Source of the DNA: DATDGX01 sp036521875
Lineage (GTDB): Bacteria; Desulfobacterota; Binatia; Binatales; Binataceae
Reading direction: 5' to 3'
DNA length: 64,000 nt
Assembly (NCBI GenBank): GCA_036521875.1
Contig: DATDGX010000052.1
Coordinates: 10,570 to 74,569 of the forward strand
The notes under the pieces are model-generated. The model saw nothing but the letters and a program-made list of their open reading frames with translations, did not search any database and was not told the DNA's origin. The translations under genes were made by a program, and so were the position numbers. Positions 1 to 8,645 of the stretch are shown piece by piece; position 1 is the first letter of the stretch, and the number at the start of each line of letters is the position of its first letter.

Positions 1-1
1 A

Positions 2-604
2 CCCGAGCCGTCGGCTTCGTCCGCTGCGTTGAAGTTCGACACCGTCGCGCCCGAAGACGCGATGCGCCTGGGCGAGACGATCCTGCGCCGCGGCTCGACG
101 CGGACATTTGCCCGGGAAGCGATTCCCGCCGAGGAGCTCGCGACCATCCTCGCGGCGTCGAGCGCGCATCCGCATGTCGACTTCCCGCGCCTCACCGACA
201 CGTATCTGATCGTCAACGCGATCGATGGGATGCAGCCGGGCGCGTACTACTATGCGCGTGACGCGCGCGCCTTCGAGCTCCTCAAGGCGGGCGACTTCCG
301 TGGCGAGGCCGGCTACCTGTGCCTCGAGCAGCCGCTCGGAATGGATTGCTCCGCGCTGCTGGTCTACATGGCCGATCTCGAACGCGCGCTGGGCGCGCTC
401 GGCAATCGCGGCTATCGCGACGCGCATCTCGAGGCGGGAGTGCTCGGCGGGCGCGCGTATCTCGCCGCCTATGCGCTCGATCGCGGTGCGACCGGTCTCA
501 CTTTCTACGACGACGATACGACTCGCTTCTTCGAGCCGCACGCGGCGGGCAAGAGTCCGCTCCTGATGGTCGCGCTCGGCGTTCCTCTTTCCCACACTGC
601 TTAA
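2..604 (+). CDS. SagB-type nitroreductase domain protein, 5' truncated by window
   Basis: The frame is open from the first bases of the window, so the true start lies upstream and about 200 C-terminal residues are visible. The opening RRGSTRTFAREAIPAEEL is the usual N-terminal signature of SagB/ThcOx-type flavin nitroreductase domains. The later stretch with DLERALGALGNRGYRDAHLE and GATGLTFYDDD matches the family's C-terminal half, including the region that contacts FMN. Such domains oxidise azolines in modified peptides or act as stand-alone FMN oxidoreductases. No cyclodehydratase or peptide precursor is visible, so the substrate is unknown. It could be the second half of a two-domain protein. 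The family assignment is fairly secure. Confidence 0.75.
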   Translation, partial: PEPSASSAALKFDTVAPEDAMRLGETILRRGSTRTFAREAIPAEELATILAASSAHPHVDFPRLTDTYLIVNAIDGMQPGAYYYARDARAFELLKAGDFRGEAGYLCLEQPLGMDCSALLVYMADLERALGALGNRGYRDAHLEAGVLGGRAYLAAYALDRGATGLTFYDDDTTRFFEPHAAGKSPLLMVALGVPLSHTA

Positions 605-860
605 TCGCAAGCGTCCACGTCCGATTCTGATGACTCAATAATGTGCGGATGCCCGCGCGGTGGGCATTCGCCGTCGCATGGCAGTCCGATATTGCAGATT
701 TCACGATGGCATTCTTCTTGCGCAATGCGGAGAGATCACATGCTCGCGATGGAGAGGCTCTAGGTCCTGAGGCGGATGAAGGATACGCCTCACGACCGAA
801 CGAGATTGTTGACCGAGAAGACATCCCGCTTCCAGAGAGCGGATACCGCAAGGAGGAGAA

Positions 861-2522
861 ATGCCTGAACCAGCTGAAAAACCCAAAATGTTGCCGACGC
901 TAGGGTTGACCGGCGTAACGGTCAATGCGATGGCGCTGATCGCGCCGGGAGCATTTCTGTGGATCACGTTTGTCGTTCAAGCCGGCTACGCATACCCGTC
1001 GGGGACGACCATGTGGGCGGGCATCTTCGCCGCCCTGATGCTCGCGTACGCGACCGCCATCTCGTACTCGGAACTCGCCAAGCTCTATCCAGGTGCGGGC
1101 AGTTCCTATTTCTTTGCTGAGCAGGCATTTCTCAGCAAGACGCATGCTTTTCGCTTCGCCCGCATCGCCAAATTCACGATGGGATGGGCGTCGCACCTGT
1201 ACTACTGGGTCTACCCGGGTGCAATGGTCGCCACGATCGGGATCATGATCGGATATATCGTCGGCAACTTCGCGCCTGGCAGCATGAACGCCGGCACACC
1301 GGGCCCGGTGTTTATGGCAGTGGTTGCGATCATCTCGGCTTTTGCGATCGCATACATCGCGTTTCGCGGCGTGAACGGCTCGACGATGGTCAACATCGCG
1401 ATCAATGCGATCCAAATCGTCGCGCTGCTGTTCTTCGCCGCATTGGCGATCGCGTATCGATTCGGACACCCGGAAGGCGTCCACGGCCTCGCCCTCGATG
1501 GCACCAGCAAGGTGTTGCACTACGCTTTGAGCGGCGACGCACCGGCACATCCAAGTGCCTGGTCGGTCATCGCGCCGCACAACTTCAGCTATGTCATGCT
1601 GCAAGCCACCATCGCGATCTTCCTGCTGGTGGGCTTCGAATCAATCACCTCGCTTGGTGAGGAAGCGAAGGACCCGAAGCGGGACATCCCGCGCGGCGTA
1701 CTGCTCTCGCTGACGATCCAGGGTCTGTTCTGCTACATGATCGAATACTTCGCTGCCAACTATTTCATGTCGAGCGCTTACAGCCTCGCCGACGCGAAAG
1801 GCTCGGCGGCGCCAATCGGCGACATGATGACGATCATCGGTAACGCGCTGCTCGGTGGCCATGGCCAGGCGTTCATGATGATCGAGGCGCTCACGGTGTT
1901 CCTGGCACTGATAGGTACGACACTTAGCTGTATCAACACGGGCGCGCGGGTCACCTACGCGATGGGCCGCGACGAGGAAATCCCCGAACACTTCGGCCTG
2001 CTGCATGGCGAAAACCTCACGCCGCATCGCACGATTTGGACGCTCGCGGCTATCTCGGCAGCCCTCGGCGCATACGCGGCGCTTTATTTCTTCGCCGGCG
2101 CTTCCGCACCGGACGACAAGACGATCGCCACGCTGCCGCATAACCTGTGGTACGCGATCGGAATGAGCTCCAACGCATCTCTGACGGCGATGCCGAACGG
2201 ACTGGCGTTAGTCACCCTGATCTCGAACTTCGGAACGTTTGTGGTCTACGGGTTGACCAATCTTTGTTGCATCGTTGCGTACCGCGAACATCACCAATTC
2301 CACGGCCTTAAGCACATGGTGATACCGATCTTCGGCGCAGTTGCGAACTTTTCCTGCATGGCGTTCTACATCATCGGCCCGATTGAAGGACTCGGCAGCG
2401 TCAAAGAACCTCTGATGGCGGTTGGAATAGCCGTCATCTGGGGAGTCTACGGAGCCGTCTATTTCATCCGCAACTCCAAAAAGAAGGGCAAGGAGACGAT
2501 TTTGATGGCGAAGCCTGCCTGA
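861..2522 (+). CDS. APC superfamily amino acid/polyamine permease
   Basis: This is a 553-residue integral inner-membrane protein with about 12 hydrophobic segments, starting near residue 17. The GLTGVTVNAMALIAPGAFLW region and the helix carrying GFESITSLGEEAKDPKRDIP match APC-family permeases, where the latter is the conserved loop after TM6 (E-E-x-x-x-P-x-R-x-I-P). It probably imports an amino acid or amine by proton or sodium symport; the substrate cannot be read from sequence. The start is well supported by AGGAGGAG directly upstream at 850-858. The gene stands alone, with a strong intrinsic terminator 24 bp after its stop. The upstream gap (605-860) holds no convincing gene. Confidence 0.85.
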   Translation: MPEPAEKPKMLPTLGLTGVTVNAMALIAPGAFLWITFVVQAGYAYPSGTTMWAGIFAALMLAYATAISYSELAKLYPGAGSSYFFAEQAFLSKTHAFRFARIAKFTMGWASHLYYWVYPGAMVATIGIMIGYIVGNFAPGSMNAGTPGPVFMAVVAIISAFAIAYIAFRGVNGSTMVNIAINAIQIVALLFFAALAIAYRFGHPEGVHGLALDGTSKVLHYALSGDAPAHPSAWSVIAPHNFSYVMLQATIAIFLLVGFESITSLGEEAKDPKRDIPRGVLLSLTIQGLFCYMIEYFAANYFMSSAYSLADAKGSAAPIGDMMTIIGNALLGGHGQAFMMIEALTVFLALIGTTLSCINTGARVTYAMGRDEEIPEHFGLLHGENLTPHRTIWTLAAISAALGAYAALYFFAGASAPDDKTIATLPHNLWYAIGMSSNASLTAMPNGLALVTLISNFGTFVVYGLTNLCCIVAYREHHQFHGLKHMVIPIFGAVANFSCMAFYIIGPIEGLGSVKEPLMAVGIAVIWGVYGAVYFIRNSKKKGKETILMAKPA

Positions 2523-2545
2523 CGAATTCCGTTCTCCCACAACCG

Positions 2546-2582
2546 GGGCGGGCCGCAGGTGACTGCGGCTCGTCCCTTTTTT
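2546..2582 (+). terminator. Intrinsic terminator after the APC permease
   Basis: A GC-rich stem with a GTGA loop (left arm 2546-2558, right arm 2563-2576, one bulge and one G-T pair) is followed directly by six T residues at 2577-2582. It sits 24 bp after the permease stop and before the phosphatase gene, so it separates the two transcription units. Confidence 0.85.
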
Positions 2583-2639
2583 CATTTTCTCCGGCGTTCG
2601 ACTGGCCTGAGATAACCCGTATCAGTAAGCTCTTCGCCG

Positions 2640-3473
2640 ATGGACTCTCCCGTCCCTCCTCCGATCGATCACCAGGGCGTGTTCGAACTTGCCTTGTTGT
2701 CTGATGTCGGCACCAACCGGCCGGGCAACGAAGATTCGTGTGGGCATTTCGTCGAAAGCCCGGATTGTGTGGTCTTCGTGATCGCCGATGGAGTCGGCGG
2801 CTACGAGGGCGGCGAGATCGCCAGCAAGATCGCGGTCGACACCACGCTCGAGGCGTTCCGCGAAAGTCCTGTCGCGTGGGGCGCAGCGAAGCGTCTCTAT
2901 CGCGCCATCCAGCGCGCCAACATCGAAATCCACAACATGGCGATGACAGTTCCCGAGCTGGGCCGGATGGCGACGACGATAACCGCCGCCGCGGTGGACA
3001 AGGGGATGGTATCCGCGGTCCACGTCGGCGATTGCCGCCTCTATCTGGTGCGTCACAGCAAGATCACGCAGGTGACCAAGGATCACACCATGGTTGGCGA
3101 GCGCGTGCGGATGGGATTGATGAGCGCCAAGCGCGCCAGGGAACACCCCGAGCGCTCGATGCTGCTGCGATGCCTGGGGCACGAGCTTATCGTCTCGATG
3201 GACCGCATCTCGCTGCCGCTGATTCAGGACGACCGGCTGCTTCTTGCCAGCGACGGGCTCTACGGCGTCCTCGAGGACAGCGACCTCGAGACCCTGAGTC
3301 GCGGAGTTCCCGCCGAGGATGCCTGCCGCGAATTGATCCAGACCGCCAATCAACGCGGCACCGCCGATAACCTGACCGTCGCGGTGTTCAAGATGATAGC
3401 TGCGACCGAGCACCATCCCGCCTCGGGCGGCTGGCGCGAGCGCCTCGCCGCGATGTTCCGCCGGGGTCGCTAG
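2640..3473 (+). CDS. PP2C-family Ser/Thr protein phosphatase
   Basis: This 277-residue cytosolic phosphatase is close to the usual length of bacterial Stp/PrpC enzymes. The PP2C motifs occur in order: DVGTNRPGNEDS near residue 22, VIADGVGGYEGGE near 45, HVGDCRLYLVR near 130, LLASDGLYGVLED near 203, and DNLTVAVFK near 243. The Asp residues of these motifs form the binuclear Mn/Mg site. It should dephosphorylate Ser/Thr-phosphoproteins. Its natural partner is the Ser/Thr kinase that starts 84 bp downstream on the same strand. No signal peptide or membrane segment is present. Confidence 0.92.
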   Translation: MDSPVPPPIDHQGVFELALLSDVGTNRPGNEDSCGHFVESPDCVVFVIADGVGGYEGGEIASKIAVDTTLEAFRESPVAWGAAKRLYRAIQRANIEIHNMAMTVPELGRMATTITAAAVDKGMVSAVHVGDCRLYLVRHSKITQVTKDHTMVGERVRMGLMSAKRAREHPERSMLLRCLGHELIVSMDRISLPLIQDDRLLLASDGLYGVLEDSDLETLSRGVPAEDACRELIQTANQRGTADNLTVAVFKMIAATEHHPASGGWRERLAAMFRRGR

Positions 3474-3557
3474 CGCATGCTCCATTGATTGAAAGGCCGC
3501 AGCGGCGAGTGTTAACGTCCGCGCGAGACCGAATTTCCCTCCCGGACGGCACGATTC

Positions 3558-4577
3558 ATGCGCGAGGTCAGCGTTGGCGAAAAGCTCGATCAGTATCAAC
3601 TGACCGAACTGATAGCCCGCAGTGGGATGGCCTCGATTTTCAAAGCGACCGACCTCATCAGCGGCGACACCGTCGCGATTAAGGTTCCTTACATGCAGTT
3701 CGAGAGCGACGTCGTCTTCTACGGCCGCTTCCAGCGCGAGGAAGAGGTGGGCCGGCGCCTCAACCATCACAACATAATCAAGGTGCTGACGCCCAAGCGC
3801 AAAAGTCGGATGTACATCGCGATGGAGTACGTCGACGGCCTCTCGCTGCGCGCGATCATGCGCGACCAGCGCCCGATGCCGGTCGACAAGGCGCTCGGGT
3901 TCGCGCGCCAGATCTGCGAAGCGCTCATCTACATGCACGGCGAGGGCGTGGTTCATCGGGATCTCAAGCCCGAGAACATGTTGGTCACCGCTGAGGGCGT
4001 GCTGAAGATAATGGATTTCGGCATCGCGCTCGATGAGTCAGCGCGCCGCCTTACCTGGTCGGGCCTGTCCTCGACCATCGGCACGCCTGATTATATGGCG
4101 CCGGAGCAGGTGAGCGGCCGGCGCGGCGACGCTCGCACCGACATCTACTCGCTCGGGACGATCCTGTACGAGATGCTGACCGGCGAGCTGCCGTACCAGG
4201 GCACCAACGTGTACAACGTGATGCGCGCGAAGACCAACGAGGACCCGCAGCCGCCGAGCCGCTACGTTGCCGATATCGATCCGCGCCTCGAGGACATCAT
4301 CCTGCACGCGATCGCGCGCGTGCCGCGCGACCGCTACCCCAGTGCGGCGGCGATGCTCGAGGATTTGCGCGACCCCTCGCGGGTACAACCGGGCGCACGC
4401 GCGTCGGCGCTGCGGCCGCCGAGCATCCGCTTCAGAAAGTTCAAGCGCGGGCTCGCCGTCGCGCTTTTTTTCGTCTCGCTGGCAGCCGTCTTCGTGTTGA
4501 TGATCTGGCTCGCCAACCGTTACCCAGCGGCTCCGAACAACAAAGCGCATCGATCCTACCGCGGAGAGATGAGATGA
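3558..4577 (+). CDS. Membrane-anchored Ser/Thr protein kinase (PknB-like)
   Basis: A 339-residue kinase with a cytosolic catalytic domain (about residues 13-275), then one membrane segment (about 293-317, RGLAVALFFVSLAAVFVL) and a short external tail with no PASTA or sensor domain. Key residues are visible: VAIK with Lys42, HRDLKPEN at 133-140, DFG at 153-155, APEQ in the activation segment, and the conserved TDIYSLG. The glycine-rich loop is unusual: A-R-S-G-M-A replaces G-x-G-G-M-A, losing two of the usual glycines, although the catalytic residues are intact. The paired PP2C lies upstream. The stop overlaps the next start (ATGA at 4574-4577), so translation is probably coupled to the ammonium channel, an uncommon partner. 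Confidence 0.92.
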   Translation: MREVSVGEKLDQYQLTELIARSGMASIFKATDLISGDTVAIKVPYMQFESDVVFYGRFQREEEVGRRLNHHNIIKVLTPKRKSRMYIAMEYVDGLSLRAIMRDQRPMPVDKALGFARQICEALIYMHGEGVVHRDLKPENMLVTAEGVLKIMDFGIALDESARRLTWSGLSSTIGTPDYMAPEQVSGRRGDARTDIYSLGTILYEMLTGELPYQGTNVYNVMRAKTNEDPQPPSRYVADIDPRLEDIILHAIARVPRDRYPSAAAMLEDLRDPSRVQPGARASALRPPSIRFRKFKRGLAVALFFVSLAAVFVLMIWLANRYPAAPNNKAHRSYRGEMR

Positions 4578-6019
4578 CGAAGGCATTGGCAAAATCGCCG
4601 CTTCGACTCGGCGCCGTTGCGGCCGTCGCCGCCGCGCTGATGCTCGCCGCGGGTATCGCGCATGCGCAAGCGGGCGCGGCTCAAGTCCCGTTTGATCAGT
4701 GGCTCAATCTCGCCTGGGTGCTGGTCGCCGGCTTCCTTGTGATGTTCATGCAGCTCGGCTTCGCGATGCTCGAGACCGGATTCACGCGCTCGAAAAACGC
4801 CGTCAACACGATGGCGATGAATCTCATCATCTATCCGATCGGCGTGATCGGATTCTGGCTCACCGGCTATGCGTTCATGATGGGCGGGGTGCGCGCGTGG
4901 CCGTCGCTCGGCAGCGCGGCCATCAATCATCATGAGATCGCCATCACGCTCGGCAGTCATCAGTTCGGAATTCTCGGCTTCAGCAAATTTGCGCTGCTGA
5001 GCGTGAGCCGCGACCCGGGAAGCCTCGCGATGTTCCTGTTCGCGCTCGTGTTCATGGACACCGCGGCGACGATTCCAACCGGCGCGATGGCCGAGCGCTG
5101 GAAGTTCTCCGCGTTTTTCGTCTACGGGCTGTTCATGTCGATGTTCCTCTACCCGCTGTATGGCAACTGGGTGTGGGGCGGCGGATGGCTTTCGCAACTC
5201 GGCGCCAACCTGGGACTGGGGCACGGCCACGTCGACTTCGCGGGTTCGAGCGTCGTTCACATGACCGGCGGCGTGACCGCGCTCGCCGGCGCGCTGGTGC
5301 TCGGACCGCGCATCGGCAAGTTCCGCCGGGACGGAATGATCGGCGCGCTTCCCGGCCACAATCTGCCGATGGCGATGGCCGGGACGCTGATCCTCGCCTT
5401 CGGATGGTTCGGCTTCAATACGGGCTCGACGCTGGCGGCGTCAGATCAGCGCATCGGCCTCATCGCCGCGAATACGATGCTCGCGTCGGCCGGCGGCGCG
5501 CTCGCGGCGCTGCTCTATCTGTGGGAGCGTTTCAAAAAACCCGACGTCGGAATTGCGTGCAATGGATTGCTGGGCGGCCTGGTCGCGATCACCGCGCCGT
5601 GCGCATTCGTCTCGCCGGTGACCGCGGTTCTGATCGGCGTTATCGCCGGCTTTATCGTTGTCGGTGCCGTGATCACGCTCGAGCGGCGCTTTCATGTCGA
5701 TGATCCCGTCGGCGCAATTGCGGTGCACGGCGCGTGCGGAATGTGGGGCGCGCTCGCGCTGGGAATTTTCGCCGACGGGAGCTATGGCGACGGATGGAAC
5801 GCGGTCGGTGGTCCCGTGCGCGGCCTGCTCTATGGCGACGCCGGCCAGTTCTTCGCGCAGTTGATCGGCGTGACGGTCAACCTGGTCGTCGTGTTCAGCC
5901 TCGCGATGCTGTTCTTCGTGATCGTCGAGCGCCTGATCGGAAACCGCGTCCCCGCGGAGGTCGAATGGACCGGCCTCGATGCGCTCGAGATGGGGAGCGA
6001 CGCGTACCCCAACGTGTGA
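4574..6019 (+). CDS. amt: Ammonium transporter (Amt/Mep/Rh family)
   Basis: A 481-residue channel with a cleavable N-terminal signal (about 1-32, ending AHAQA) followed by some 11 transmembrane helices. Family signatures are present: GFAMLETGFTRSKNAVNT early, DFAGSSVVHMTGG carrying the Asp and first pore His, and GAIAVHGACGMWGALALG carrying the second pore His. It should conduct NH4+/NH3 across the inner membrane. Amt genes usually sit beside a PII (glnK) gene; here none is adjacent, and the gene overlaps an upstream Ser/Thr kinase by ATGA. A GGAGAG site at 4563-4568 supports this start. gltBD, about 7 kb away, would assimilate the ammonium. Confidence 0.95.
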   Translation: MTKALAKSPLRLGAVAAVAAALMLAAGIAHAQAGAAQVPFDQWLNLAWVLVAGFLVMFMQLGFAMLETGFTRSKNAVNTMAMNLIIYPIGVIGFWLTGYAFMMGGVRAWPSLGSAAINHHEIAITLGSHQFGILGFSKFALLSVSRDPGSLAMFLFALVFMDTAATIPTGAMAERWKFSAFFVYGLFMSMFLYPLYGNWVWGGGWLSQLGANLGLGHGHVDFAGSSVVHMTGGVTALAGALVLGPRIGKFRRDGMIGALPGHNLPMAMAGTLILAFGWFGFNTGSTLAASDQRIGLIAANTMLASAGGALAALLYLWERFKKPDVGIACNGLLGGLVAITAPCAFVSPVTAVLIGVIAGFIVVGAVITLERRFHVDDPVGAIAVHGACGMWGALALGIFADGSYGDGWNAVGGPVRGLLYGDAGQFFAQLIGVTVNLVVVFSLAMLFFVIVERLIGNRVPAEVEWTGLDALEMGSDAYPNV

Positions 6020-6293
6020 CGGCTCGCGGCTCGGCAGAGCTTCAAAAGTTCGCGCAACGGTGAATCATATTGCGCGATGATTTCTCCGCAACCGACAGTC
6101 CGCCTGGGCGGGCTCGTGCTCTTGATCAAAATTCTGATCGTGATGGTGCCGCTGGCGCTGGCGGCGACGGCATCGCCGCCCGCCCGCAGCCGCTCGGTCG
6201 CACCTTCCTCCAACCGATCTTCACGGAGAACGCCGACCCCAGCAATCAGCTCCAGATCCAGCCCGCATGACTGCGCACGAGGTCAGCCGGCCC

Positions 6294-6743
6294 TCATTTG
6301 CCGGCCGTCGCGACCGCTCGCTCGTCGGCTCGGTAGATTGTGAACATAGCCATCACCAGGCACAGAGCGATCAGGATCGACACTACTCCGGGCGCCGCGA
6401 AGAAATACATCCAGCCCAGGACTCCCAGCAAAATCTCAGCAATCAGGATAGTCACTATCAGCGGCAGAGCATTGCGCGGTGCGGTCCGGCTCATATTGCT
6501 CAACTGCCAGATCAGCACCGCCAACAGTAGAAAGCTGACCGAGATGGAAAGCTCATAGCCTTTGTAGAAGTCCCAATGGCTCCGATTGGATCCCATGACA
6601 TCGAAATGAAAGGCCCGCATCGCGTTGAACACCGCTTCTTCCTCCGGTCCACGGCTCGGAGAATTCAGTGAAGCCAAGGTATGGCCAACGGTACCGAGCG
6701 CCTGAAGAACCGCCGCTACCCGCAACCAAATCCATGGTTTCAT
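6294..6743 (-). CDS. Small four-helix membrane protein of unknown function
   Basis: A 149-residue integral membrane protein with four predicted helices at about 5-24, 62-82, 90-110 and 112-136. The helix 1 sequence with LGTVGHTL and the soluble segment with MRAFHFDVMGSNRSHWDFY resemble a group of small uncharacterised bacterial membrane proteins (LIC_13387-like). That link is from memory and only moderately sure. The ATG at 6743 is chosen because GGAGG (complement of 6751-6755) lies 7 nt upstream; longer versions of the frame lack a site and begin with non-hydrophobic sequence. It follows the GST gene on the same strand 80 bp away and may be co-transcribed. No function can be assigned. Confidence 0.7.
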   Translation of the reverse strand: MKPWIWLRVAAVLQALGTVGHTLASLNSPSRGPEEEAVFNAMRAFHFDVMGSNRSHWDFYKGYELSISVSFLLLAVLIWQLSNMSRTAPRNALPLIVTILIAEILLGVLGWMYFFAAPGVVSILIALCLVMAMFTIYRADERAVATAGK

Positions 6744-6823
6744 TGCATGGCCTCCGAAATGAGAATCGCGAACTCCCACATTGCTTGTCGAGGCGAAGCG
6801 ATCGATGCGTCGCGCGGCTTTGG

Positions 6824-7438
6824 CTAGAGTCCGGGGAGCTTGGGAGTTTCCTTCCACGCAGTGCGCGAGCGGATAGCGTCGAGGTACGCGCGCACCTTTG
6901 GAAAGTCCCCGAAGCTGAAGCCCGCCTTCTCAATCACGTTAAACACCGGACCGTAGGCGCATTCGACCAGGGTGAACTCGTCGCCCAGCAGCCATTTGCG
7001 GTTCGCGAGCTGACCCTCGACGATCCTGATCACGTCGGGCAGAGCTTTCTCGCCGCGAGCGATCGCTTCTTCGTCGGGGGAACCCCCGGCCAACTTCACC
7101 GCGATCCGGTTGAACGCGAGATCGGTCGCCGCCGGAGAGATGTGCCCGGACAGGAAGAAGAGCCATCGCAGCGCATCCGCTCGCCCGGCCGCCGATGTCG
7201 GCCACATCTTTCCAGTCTTTTCACCCAGGTAGGCGATGATTGCGTGCGATTCCCAGAGCGTTAGATCGCCGTCGGTGAGCACCGGCACGCGGCCGACGGG
7301 ATTGAGCGCAAGGAACTCGGGCTGGCGCTGCTCACGCTTGAGCAAATCGAGCGGGACGATCTCGCACTCGAGGTTCATTTCCAGGAGCGCGAAGCGGACC
7401 TTCTGCGGATTGGGTGACGGAAAATAATAAAGCTTCAT
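6824..7438 (-). CDS. Glutathione S-transferase family protein
   Basis: A 204-residue soluble protein with the N-terminal thioredoxin-like domain (KLYYFPSPNPQKVRFALLE, then ALNPVGRVPVL with the cis-Pro, then ESHAIIAYLGE, the glutathione-contacting E-S/H turn) and an all-helical C-terminal domain containing LLGDEFTLVECAYGPVF. The active-site position after the first strand carries Ser/Pro-Asn instead of an obvious Cys. Likely role: glutathione conjugation or thiol-dependent detoxification, substrate unknown. The start at 7438 rather than five codons earlier is supported by GAGGAG 7 nt upstream on the minus strand. It is one of three GSTs in the window. Confidence 0.9.
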   Translation of the reverse strand: MKLYYFPSPNPQKVRFALLEMNLECEIVPLDLLKREQRQPEFLALNPVGRVPVLTDGDLTLWESHAIIAYLGEKTGKMWPTSAAGRADALRWLFFLSGHISPAATDLAFNRIAVKLAGGSPDEEAIARGEKALPDVIRIVEGQLANRKWLLGDEFTLVECAYGPVFNVIEKAGFSFGDFPKVRAYLDAIRSRTAWKETPKLPGL

Positions 7439-7652
7439 CGCGTGTCTCCTCACTACTTAAGCTAGGTGTTCCGGCAGATATGTAACCTCAAGGTTTCATA
7501 TCTGTCAAGTCCAATAGCGGGGACGCTGCGCTTTGACCGTGACCCGGTCGGTGGCGCTCTGAGCGCACTACCAACGGCGGTGACTCTTGATTGCCGCCGA
7601 TCGCTTGGATAACCTTGGCGGTTTCGCGAAAGTAGCGACGGCTCGAGTCATC

Positions 7653-8645
7653 ATGCCGCAGATTCTCGTTCAAGATCTGACGAAATCGTATCGCGTCTCC
7701 GAACGCGAACCCGGCGCTCTAGGCGCGCTGGCCGGACTCTTCCATCGCCGCTATCGCACCATCGAAGCCCTCAAGGGAATCAGTTTTTCTCTCGAGCGCG
7801 GCGAGTTGATGGGGTTCATCGGTCCGAACGGCGCGGGCAAATCCACCACCATCAAAATTCTCTCCGGCATCCTTGAGCCGTTGTCCGGCCGCTGCGAGAT
7901 CGACGGTTTGGTGCCGTGGCGCGATCGTATGCGTCACGTGGCGCGCATCGGGGTCGTCTTCGGTCAGCGGACGCAGCTATGGTGGGACTTGCCGGTGCTC
8001 GACGGATTCGAGCTGCTGCGGGACATCTATAATGTTCCCGCTGCGGATTACCGGCGCACCCGGGACGCGATGGTCGCTCTGATGCGGCTCGAGCCGCTCC
8101 TCGATCAGCCGGTGCGTCAACTCTCGCTGGGACAGCGCATGCGATGCGAAATCGCAGCCGCGATGCTGCATCAGCCGTCGATTCTCTTCCTCGACGAACC
8201 GACCATCGGCCTGGATGCGCCGTCGAAACTCGCCGTGCGCGATTTCGTGAAGACCTTGAATCGCGAGCGCGGTGTGACCGTCATCCTGACCACGCATGAC
8301 ATGCACGATATCGAGGCCCTGGCGCAGAGGGTCATTGTGATCGGCAACGGAGTCATCCTGGCGGATCAGCCATTCGATTCGCTGCGCGCGGAAGTACTGA
8401 CCGAGCGTCGCCTGTTCGTCGATTTCGCCGGCGAGGCGCCCGCGATCCGGATCCCCGATGTTGCGATCGTCCACCGCGAAGGGAATTCCCTGGAACTGTC
8501 ATTCGATCCGGCTGTTGTCGCGGTCGCGGAAATCATCAGCCGCATCACGGCCGACTACGAGCTCGTCGACATACACGCGGAGCAGCCGCGGATCGAAGAG
8601 GTAATCGCCCGCTTCTATAGCCTGCACGGCGCGACCGAGCCGTGA
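7653..8645 (+). CDS. ABC-2 exporter ATP-binding protein (COG4586 type)
   Basis: A 330-residue ATPase: Walker A GPNGAGKST near residue 62, Q-loop region VFGQRTQLWWDLP, signature LSLGQRMR, Walker B ILFLDEP, and an H-loop THD. The Q-R-T-Q-L-W-W-D-L-P stretch is characteristic of the uncharacterised ABC-2 family COG4586, which is normally encoded with two permeases of COG4587 and COG3694, exactly as here. About 90 residues after the nucleotide-binding domain form an accessory domain. The frame is open 22 codons further upstream, but homology begins at MPQILVQDL, so ATG 7653 is preferred although no strong ribosome site is visible. The stop overlaps the next start. Confidence 0.85.
   Translation: MPQILVQDLTKSYRVSEREPGALGALAGLFHRRYRTIEALKGISFSLERGELMGFIGPNGAGKSTTIKILSGILEPLSGRCEIDGLVPWRDRMRHVARIGVVFGQRTQLWWDLPVLDGFELLRDIYNVPAADYRRTRDAMVALMRLEPLLDQPVRQLSLGQRMRCEIAAAMLHQPSILFLDEPTIGLDAPSKLAVRDFVKTLNRERGVTVILTTHDMHDIEALAQRVIVIGNGVILADQPFDSLRAEVLTERRLFVDFAGEAPAIRIPDVAIVHREGNSLELSFDPAVVAVAEIISRITADYELVDIHAEQPRIEEVIARFYSLHGATEP

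Noticed and set aside
2622..3956. 444-codon minus-strand frame across the phosphatase and kinase genes
   Set aside because: It spans two well-supported genes in antisense and has no family features.
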